Assembly (NCBI GenBank): GCA_947643145.1
Contig: CANRVD010000024.1
Coordinates: 1 to 39,168, forward strand
Length of the DNA: 39,168 nt
Source: an uncultured bacterium
Lineage (GTDB): Bacteria; Bacillota; Clostridia; Lachnospirales; Lachnospiraceae
Direction of reading: 5' to 3'
Shown here: positions 34,296 to 39,168 of the stretch, in pieces
How positions within the stretch are numbered: position 1 is the stretch's first letter
How the letters are laid out: each line of letters begins with the position of its first letter
Program-made: the position numbers and the translations under genes
Notes under the pieces: generated by a model
Databases searched by the model: none
Seen by the model: only the letters and a program-made list of their open reading frames with translations
Told to the model about the DNA's origin: nothing

Positions 34296-34907
34296 ATGAA
34301 ATTAAACACACAAGCAATGAAGTGGACGAGAGAGCCGAAAAGATACAATATCACTTCGGATAAAGTAGAAATTATAACAGAGCCTTATACAGATCTATGG
34401 CAGCGCACATATTATCATTTCCGCAATGATAACGCACCAGTTTTACAGATACCTACCGAAGAGAAATACTTCTCTTTTATTGTAAAGACTGAATTTGAAT
34501 CTAAGAACCGATTTGACCAATGTGGTGTTGCCATGTATTTGAACGGAGAGAACTGGCTGAAAGGATCGGTTGAATATGAAAACGAACAGTTTCAGCACCT
34601 GGGAAGTGTAGTTACCAATATGGGTTACTCCGATTGGGCTACGACAGCTATTGATGCGTCCATCAAATCAATGTGGTATCGTTTCAGCCGCAGGGAAGAT
34701 GATTATTGCATCGAGTGTTCTACAGATGGAATAGATTATAGTCAAATGCGTATCTGCCATATGTGGAAAGCAGCTGGTGCGATTCAATTTGGTATTTATG
34801 CATGTAGTCCAGAGAATTCCTCGTTTCAAGCAACCTTTACAAATATGGAAATCACAGATTGTCAATGGCTTGCGCATGAGGGACAGGCTCCAGATGAGCA
34901 GTGTTGA
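34296..34907 (+). CDS. DUF1349 domain protein
   Basis: This 203-residue protein fits the DUF1349 family, a concanavalin-like beta-sandwich of about 190-200 residues. Typical patches are YNITSDKVEIITEPYTDLWQ, YFSFIVKTEF, DQCGVAMYL, WLKGSVEYEN, HLGSVVTN, MWYRFSRREDDY and QFGIYACSPENSSFQATFTN. The family is thought to bind carbohydrate or act near glycosidases, but no activity is proven. A GAAGGAGG site precedes the ATG. It lies between R3 copy 2 and an R3 fragment. Confidence 0.88.
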   Translation: MKLNTQAMKWTREPKRYNITSDKVEIITEPYTDLWQRTYYHFRNDNAPVLQIPTEEKYFSFIVKTEFESKNRFDQCGVAMYLNGENWLKGSVEYENEQFQHLGSVVTNMGYSDWATTAIDASIKSMWYRFSRREDDYCIECSTDGIDYSQMRICHMWKAAGAIQFGIYACSPENSSFQATFTNMEITDCQWLAHEGQAPDEQC

Positions 34908-34927
34908 GAAATTTCAGTTGTTCAAGA

Positions 34928-34971
34928 TGGTCGATTAAATAATTGCGACATTTAACCGTCGAAGTAATAAA
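34928..34971. repeat. Collapsed R3 copy
   Basis: The right end of R3 (TGCGACATTTAAC then CGAAGTAAT and AAAT) is preceded by a sequence like the left arm (TCGATTAAATAATTGC), with the 110-bp middle gone. It is thus an internally deleted R3, 28 bp before the start of the ANT(6) fragment. Confidence 0.6.
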
Positions 34972-34998
34972 TTTTGAAATCAGGCAGGAGGTATCAGT

Positions 34999-35129
34999 GT
35001 GTGGACAGAAAATGAAATATATGCCTTATTTTAGGGATTGCCAGGAATGGCGAAAGAATTAAAGCTGTTTATATGAACGGTTCAAGAACAAACAGTAATG
35101 TTCCAAGAGATATATACCTGCACTCTTGA
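34999..35129 (+). pseudogene. 5' fragment of an ANT(6)-like gene, frameshifted
   Basis: From GTG 34999 the DNA aligns with the first 36 codons of the 29111-29986 gene, including the ribosome site region (CAGGAGGTATC). A one-base deletion at codon 9 shifts the frame; after it the read continues LILGIARNGERIKAVYMNGS and RTNSNV. Similarity ends at about 35104 and a stop follows at 35127. The rest of the gene is absent. Confidence 0.85.
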
Positions 35130-35181
35130 AAAAGCATACGCACAAGAGTTAACGGATATCAACGAAAACAGGAATTTTATA

Positions 35182-35210
35182 TTGACGATTATTAACGATT
35201 ATGCTATTAT
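35182..35210 (+). promoter_or_regulatory. Promoter of the DeoR-mtnA transcript
   Basis: TTGACG (35182-35187) and TATTAT (35205-35210) are 17 bp apart and lie 56 bp before the DeoR start. This also argues that the upstream frame from 35098 is not translated. Confidence 0.75.
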
Positions 35211-35265
35211 TTCATTACCAATATTACCGGTATTCATTGGAAATATTAGCATGAAAGGAGTCAAT

Positions 35266-36078
35266 ATGTTTATTGAAGAAAGACATCAGGCTATTTTAGC
35301 TTGGTTAAATGAGAAAGGAAGCATTACTAATGGAGATATTCAGGAGCAGTTTGGGGTTAGTTATGATTCTGCAAAAAGAGATTTAAGGATATTAGAGGAA
35401 AAAGGATTATTAAAAAGGACGCATGGTGGTGCATTGCCATTACATCAGGTTGCTATTGGCAGACCGGCAAAAAGAACAGTAAAAGATATTGAGTCTGTTA
35501 AGGAGAATTATCTTTTCATTGCTTTAAAGGCGGTTTCAATGATTAAGAATAATGATGTGATATTTCTGGCTTCTGCTACGGTATGTTATTTCATGGCGCA
35601 AAATCTTCCTGATAATATTAGAATAAGAGTTGTGACCAATTCTATTGTTATTGCAGAGGAATTACGGACAAAAGACAATATATCGGTTATTTTATTAGGT
35701 GGCGAAATGGATAGTAAGGGAAATTGCTATGATGCGATAGCAGTTGAGACGATAAACCGTTTACGCTTTGATAAATGTTTTATCACATCAGCATTTATTT
35801 CATCAGAATTTGGTTTGTCAATTCAAAGAACATCTGCAATTAGCTTCTTTGGTGCAGTAATAAACAGTTCAAAGCAAACAATTGGATTATTTCCAAAAGA
35901 AAAAATAGGATTTGATTCTATTGTTAGCATTTGCCCGGCGGAAAGGTTGGATATTATGATTACTGACTGGGATGCTTCGGAAGATGACTTGAAGTTATTT
36001 GATGAGAAGGGGATAGAAATTGTAATTGTTGAAAAGGAAGAGGATAGCAGCATGAACGAAAAGGAAGAAATACAATGA
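35266..36078 (+). CDS. DeoR/GlpR family sugar-responsive regulator
   Basis: This 270-residue regulator has an N-terminal DeoR winged helix (MFIEERHQAILAWLNEKGSI, then YDSAKRDLRILEEKGLLKRT and HGGAL) and a DeoRC ligand domain of the phosphosugar isomerase fold (VVTNSIVIAEELRTKDNISV, LLGGEMDSKGNCYDAIAVET). The C-terminal tail has a run of Glu/Asp. It likely represses mtnA until a sugar phosphate binds. ATG 35266 with AAAGGAG is chosen over the long upstream frame. It overlaps mtnA by 4 nt. Confidence 0.9.
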   Translation: MFIEERHQAILAWLNEKGSITNGDIQEQFGVSYDSAKRDLRILEEKGLLKRTHGGALPLHQVAIGRPAKRTVKDIESVKENYLFIALKAVSMIKNNDVIFLASATVCYFMAQNLPDNIRIRVVTNSIVIAEELRTKDNISVILLGGEMDSKGNCYDAIAVETINRLRFDKCFITSAFISSEFGLSIQRTSAISFFGAVINSSKQTIGLFPKEKIGFDSIVSICPAERLDIMITDWDASEDDLKLFDEKGIEIVIVEKEEDSSMNEKEEIQ

Positions 36079-37166
36079 GTGAGAAAAAATCTATTATGGA
36101 CTATGAGACGGTAGCGCTTGATGATGAGAAAAACGCGCTGGTCATCATCGACCAGACGAAGCTGCCTGGTAAGATGGAACTATTGGAATTAACAAAGCAG
36201 GAGGATATCTGGAACGCAATTTACCTGCTTCAGGTCAGAGGGGCGCCGGCGATTGGAGTGGCCGCGGCTATCGGCATCTATCTTGCGGCAAGGGAAATCA
36301 AAGCGGATACGTGGGAGGAATTTTACCCGCAGTTTACAAGAGCAAGGGAGTATCTCGATTCCGCGCGCCCAACCGCGGTCAATCTCTCGTGGGCATTAAA
36401 CCGCATGGACGGTGTGTGTCAGGCGAACAGGGAAAAGCCCATCGAAGAGATTGTCAGGATGCTTCATGATGCGGCGGTAGAAATTCGAAACGAGGATATA
36501 TGGGTATGCAAAAGTATCGGTGAATATGGTCTTTCTTTAGTGAAACCGGGCAATGGCCTTTTGACCCACTGCAACGCCGGAAAGCTTGCGACTGTAAAAT
36601 ATGGCACGGCCACGGCACCGATGTATTTGGGGCAGGAGCGTGGCTACAACTTCCGTATTTATGTGGATGAGACAAGGCCCCTTTTGCAGGGGGCGCGTCT
36701 GACGGCCTTTGAACTTAGCGAGTCGGGTTTTGATGTTACCGTCATCTGCGATAACATGTCCGCGACTGTGATGAAAAACGGATGGGTGGATGCCGTGTTT
36801 GTGGGCTGTGACCGCGTGGCAGCGAACGGTGACACGGCCAACAAGATAGGAACGTCCGTCGTGGCGACGGTGGCAAAGCGCTACAATGTGCCTGTTTATG
36901 TGTGTGCACCGACCTCTACCATTGATCTTGGCACACCGACGGGTGACGATATTGAAATCGAGCAGCGCTCTGCACAGGAAGTGACTGAGATGTGGTACAG
37001 AAAGCGCATGGCGCCTGCGGGTGTGAAGGTATTTAACCCCAGCTTTGATGTGACGGACAACGATTTGATTACGGGAATCATCACGGAGTACGGAATTGCC
37101 AAAGCGCCGTACACAGAATCCCTCAAGGAGATTTTTTCTAAAAAGGAGGCTGTGAAGCATAAGTAG
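36075..37166 (+). CDS. mtnA: S-methyl-5-thioribose-1-phosphate isomerase-like
   Basis: This 363-residue MtnA-type isomerase opens the ring of 5-methylthioribose 1-phosphate to the ribulose form, or acts on 5-deoxyribose 1-phosphate in the related shunt. Motifs are RGAPAIGVAAAIGIYLA, THCNAGKLAT with the catalytic Cys, VDETRPLLQGARLTAFEL, CDNMSATVM, the catalytic Asp in VGCDRVAANGDTANKIGT, and APTSTIDLGTPTGDDI. The length is normal. ATGA overlap couples it to the DeoR gene. No methylthioribose kinase, nucleosidase or aldolase is in the window. Its GC content is much higher than the DeoR gene and than the genes after it, which points to recent transfer. Confidence 0.92.
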   Translation: MSEKKSIMDYETVALDDEKNALVIIDQTKLPGKMELLELTKQEDIWNAIYLLQVRGAPAIGVAAAIGIYLAAREIKADTWEEFYPQFTRAREYLDSARPTAVNLSWALNRMDGVCQANREKPIEEIVRMLHDAAVEIRNEDIWVCKSIGEYGLSLVKPGNGLLTHCNAGKLATVKYGTATAPMYLGQERGYNFRIYVDETRPLLQGARLTAFELSESGFDVTVICDNMSATVMKNGWVDAVFVGCDRVAANGDTANKIGTSVVATVAKRYNVPVYVCAPTSTIDLGTPTGDDIEIEQRSAQEVTEMWYRKRMAPAGVKVFNPSFDVTDNDLITGIITEYGIAKAPYTESLKEIFSKKEAVKHK

Positions 37167-37266
37167 TTTGAATGATACCTTAAGAGATGGGGAAGCTGTC
37201 AAATATTGGCAAGAGGGGCAATTGGTAATTGCTTTACAGCATCTTCACAGGGTGTTATGATAATTT

Positions 37267-37335
37267 ATGATGTTGGGGTCAAAAGGTAAATTTACGAAGT
37301 ATATACAAAAATGGGGCTTTTGACCCTAACATCAT
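37267..37335. repeat. 19-bp inverted repeat between mtnA and the XRE gene
   Basis: Arms 37267-37285 and 37317-37335 are reverse complements with one mismatch, around 31 nt. The gap from 37167 holds no gene. It could be a terminator-like hairpin of the mtnA transcript or the edge of an insertion. No T run follows. Confidence 0.55.
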
Positions 37336-37340
37336 TATAT

Positions 37341-37352
37341 TAACGAACGTTA
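37341..37352. promoter_or_regulatory. Possible operator before the XRE/zinc-ribbon gene
   Basis: TAACG and CGTTA flank two bases, 8 bp before the GGAGG site of the XRE gene. Self-binding by that regulator would be typical; this is inference from position only. Confidence 0.3.
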
Positions 37353-37372
37353 CAGTTTGGAGGTTTCTTTTT

Positions 37373-37831
37373 ATGAAAAATATATTTTTGGAAATAAGGG
37401 AAAAGAACCATTTGACGCAACAGGAAATGGCAAAGGAATTATTTGTAACAAGGCAGGCGGTATCGCGGTGGGAAACAGGAGAGTCGGTTCCAAATGTAGA
37501 GACAATTAAGATGATATCGGAGAAATTTGGAGTGTCCACAGAAGTTTTACTGAATGTGGAAAGAAACAGGATTTGCCAGTGCTGTACATATCCGCTGAAT
37601 AATATTGATGAACTTGGAACCAATGCAGATGGAACGTTAAATACAGATTATTGTATTTATTGCTATAAGGATGGAAAATGGGTTAAACCAGATGAAACGG
37701 TTCAGGGAATTATAAATTACACGATTCCATATATGACATCTCCGGTAATGAGTGAGGAGCAGGCAAGAAAGCATTTGGAAGAATTAGTACCAACTTTAAA
37801 GCGATGGAGAAAAGATTATGGCAAAAAATGA
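37373..37831 (+). CDS. XRE regulator with C-terminal zinc ribbon
   Basis: This 152-residue protein has an N-terminal Cro/CI helix-turn-helix (MKNIFLEIREKNHLTQQEMA, then ATRQAVSRWETGESVP-like VTRQAVSRWETGESVP) and a C-terminal zinc-ribbon domain of the zf-ribbon_4 type (CQCCTYPL, then TDYCIYCYKDGKWVKP, four Cys for zinc), followed by SEEQARKHLEELVPTLKRW. It overlaps the next gene by 14 nt, so the two are made together. The ribbon may contact the partner protein or sense a small ligand. Confidence 0.9.
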   Translation: MKNIFLEIREKNHLTQQEMAKELFVTRQAVSRWETGESVPNVETIKMISEKFGVSTEVLLNVERNRICQCCTYPLNNIDELGTNADGTLNTDYCIYCYKDGKWVKPDETVQGIINYTIPYMTSPVMSEEQARKHLEELVPTLKRWRKDYGKK

Positions 37832-38360
37832 TAATGCGCATTCGATTAGAATGGTGGAAAGTTTAAGAAAGAATGTGGGGACGGAAGCAGCAGAAGAATT
37901 TGAAAAAACGTATGTATTATCTAAAAGTGCGAGTGTGGATAAGAAATATGAATGGGCAAAGAAGGTATGTAGTTATCTGGAAGAAAATTATGATACTTCA
38001 ACGCTTATAAGTGTCAGAAAAGAATGCAGATGCAATGATGGAAAATCCATTGCAAAGAAATTATTGAAGCATTTGAATAAGGCGGCAGATATAGAAGAAT
38101 TTGTGAGATTATTTAATCAAAACGAAACATTTGCATCTCTTGAATACATATCGGAGCATAAAATTTTATTTTGCTATCCGCAGTGCTATTGTCCCTGTGT
38201 GAAAAGAGTACCACAGGAATTGCCAAAGACGTGGTGCTATTGTACTTTAGGAAATGCAGAAGGAATATTCAGGAATGTTTTTAAGCAGGATGTAAAAGTG
38301 TCGTTACTTGAAAGTATTAAATCTGGTTCGGATAAGTGCGTAATAGAAGTAGAATGGTAA
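37818..38360 (+). CDS. DUF6144-like Cys-rich protein
   Basis: This 180-residue soluble protein fits the DUF6144 group. It contains nine Cys, with ECRC in the middle, then YPQCYCPCVKRV and WCYCTLG, and a C-terminal hydrophobic strand pattern (VFKQDVKVSLLESIKSGSDK then CVIEVEW) as in sensor domains of the V4R/heme-NO-binding type. Metal or small-ligand sensing is possible but not proven. It overlaps the XRE/zinc-ribbon gene, which may be its regulatory partner. Confidence 0.8.
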   Translation: MAKNDNAHSIRMVESLRKNVGTEAAEEFEKTYVLSKSASVDKKYEWAKKVCSYLEENYDTSTLISVRKECRCNDGKSIAKKLLKHLNKAADIEEFVRLFNQNETFASLEYISEHKILFCYPQCYCPCVKRVPQELPKTWCYCTLGNAEGIFRNVFKQDVKVSLLESIKSGSDKCVIEVEW

Positions 38361-38432
38361 TCTTTAGTCTAAGAATATCTATTTTTCACATTCCTTCCAT
38401 AGTTTTATACACAATTACCCAATAGACTAAAT

Positions 38433-38705
38433 CTAAACTAATATAATGTAAATTTTATAAAACTCATCTTTTTCCATAAATGGATTATGTCCGCATTTCT
38501 CTAAAACATAAGTTTCACACGAAACACCATTTTCTTGCAGTGGTATTGTTACACCTTTTACTGGATGAGGGTCAACTTGCCCTTGTATTAAACATATTTT
38601 GCTCTTAATATTCTGAAAGGATGTCAGTAATTTTCCGTTCGTTCTTAGCTTAGTTGCTTCTCTCCACACCTTGTTATGCATTTCACTATCTGTTTTATCT
38701 GCCAT
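38433..38705 (-). pseudogene. Alpha/beta-hydrolase C-terminal fragment
   Basis: The 90-residue frame matches the C-terminal quarter of a small alpha/beta hydrolase. It has the acid-loop LIQGQVDPHP (catalytic Asp) and the late His in EKCGHNPFME. The nucleophile Ser half is absent, so it cannot be active. It begins 7 bp after the stop of the YkgJ-like fragment. Confidence 0.7.
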
Positions 38706-38712
38706 TACAGTC

Positions 38713-39045
38713 TTATCTACGCAATCTAAATCTATATTCTTTCTTTAATCTTTCAAAAATCTCAAACGCCACTGGACATATTTCTATCGTATCCAATATA
38801 CTTAACAAGCTTGATAGTCTTTCTGGCTGATCGGTATACGGATATTTTTTACAACTATCTGGCTTACATTCTCCCAATTTACAGTTGCCATCTTCCAGCA
38901 AAAAATCGCATGGTTTATGCTTGGTCTGATAGTTCATTTCGTATTCTTCTTTTTCCAAGTAAGTGTCAATAAACTGTTCGGGTGTGATTTCCAAGTATTG
39001 TGCATCTCTATCAATATCTTCTGCCGGAATACTTCCTTTATACAT
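38713..39045 (-). pseudogene. YkgJ-type Cys-cluster protein, N-terminus lost
   Basis: This frame of 110 residues (from ATG 39045) matches the C-terminal part of YkgJ/PF03692 proteins (DIDRDAQYLEITPEQFIDTY, then KPCDFLLEDGNCKLGECKPD and SCKKYP). Those proteins begin with a CxxCxxxCC metal cluster, which is missing. The open frame extends upstream to TTG 39087, but those codons (MRYYFGGY) are an R3 fragment. Loss of the cluster by R3 insertion or deletion is likely. Confidence 0.65.
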
Positions 39046-39064
39046 CTTGCTTCTCTCATTAAAA

Positions 39065-39084
39065 TAACCGCCGAAGTAATATCT
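39065..39084. repeat. R3 end fragment within a gene junction
   Basis: This 20-bp segment is identical to the left end of R3 copy 2 (reverse strand: AGATATTACTTCGGCGGTTA). It lies between a short N-terminal fragment (39088-39168) and the N-terminally truncated YkgJ-type gene. Confidence 0.7.
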
Positions 39085-39087
39085 CAA

Positions 39088-39168
39088 TTAATATACAAAT
39101 ATCCGTATAACGGTATCCTTACTATCATTCAACATTGCATTAAAATCTTTTTTATCTTCATTTGCCAT
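39088..39168 (-). pseudogene. Short N-terminal gene fragment at the window edge
   Basis: ATG 39166-39168 opens a 26-codon frame (MANEDKKDFNAMLNDSKD and eight further codons), then TAA at 39088. The first 18 residues look like the start of a longer cytoplasmic protein, possibly of the MGMT family (weak recall), cut off next to the R3 fragment. The window ends at its start codon, so its ribosome site is not visible. Confidence 0.4.

Noticed and set aside
35098..35265. N-terminal extension of the DeoR gene by 56 codons
   Set aside because: It starts within the ANT(6) fragment and spans the -35 and -10 boxes of the DeoR promoter.
36537..37202. 221-codon reverse frame within mtnA
   Set aside because: It is a shadow of GC-rich mtnA codons, with a His/Arg-rich random composition and no ribosome site.
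1..39168. CRISPR arrays, tRNA or rRNA genes, transposases, prophage genes
   Set aside because: None were seen on either strand; the repeats present are dispersed and not regularly spaced.

Overview
The window looks like a chromosomal segment of a low-GC Gram-positive anaerobe of the class Clostridia, most likely a Lachnospiraceae gut bacterium. This is inferred from gene content: a giant two-activase CoA-dehydratase-related protein, a CgeB-like glycosyltransferase, the UPF0210/ACT gene pair, PF06541-type membrane proteins, a T-box-controlled aspS, an XRE/zinc-ribbon gene overlapping a DUF6144-like gene, and strong Shine-Dalgarno sequences before nearly every gene. There are no rRNA or tRNA genes, no transposase or phage genes and no CRISPR array. 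The assignment cannot be taken below family level from the sequence alone.

Layout. Positions 1-25400 are mostly ordinary chromosome. They hold a LysM protein (230-775, -), the 1410-residue activase protein and a CgeB-like glycosyltransferase (1019-6429, +), a CPBP membrane protease (-) and an XRE regulator (+). A reverse-strand block follows, with an LCP cell-wall ligase, the UPF0210/ACT pair, a WalJ-like metallo-beta-lactamase-fold enzyme and a large FtsA-like protein (8425-14318). Next come a short DtxR-type regulator, thioredoxin, aspS with a T-box leader, an HD-GYP response regulator, an ABC exporter pair, a GNAT acetyltransferase, a broken HIT gene, a MerR-methyltransferase fusion with a textbook 19-bp-spacer MerR promoter, and an ECF sigma factor with its membrane partner.

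From about 26 kb to the end the window becomes accessory and decayed. It has an unrecognised possibly ADP-ribosyltransferase-like protein, a HAD hydrolase, a P-loop kinase, an ANT(6)-like nucleotidyltransferase and a PF06541 membrane protein. It also holds a frameshifted tannase-like lipoprotein, truncated acetyltransferase, ANT(6), alpha/beta-hydrolase and YkgJ-type genes, a DUF1349 gene, a DeoR regulator overlapping an orphan GC-rich mtnA, and the XRE/DUF6144 pair.

The most unexpected content is non-coding. At least five families of short dispersed repeats occur, here named R1 to R5. R3 is a foldback element of about 160 bp with 25-bp terminal inverted repeats and an internal hairpin whose stems are kept by compensatory changes between its two full copies. 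R3 fragments also lie at several points where genes are broken. R1 and R2 are smaller multi-hairpin elements, R4 is about 60 bp (one copy lies inside the aspS leader), and R5 is a 21-bp motif. Full R1 and R3 copies often sit directly before a ribosome binding site. They could be non-autonomous mobile elements, structured RNAs, or both; this is inference and could be tested by genome-wide search.
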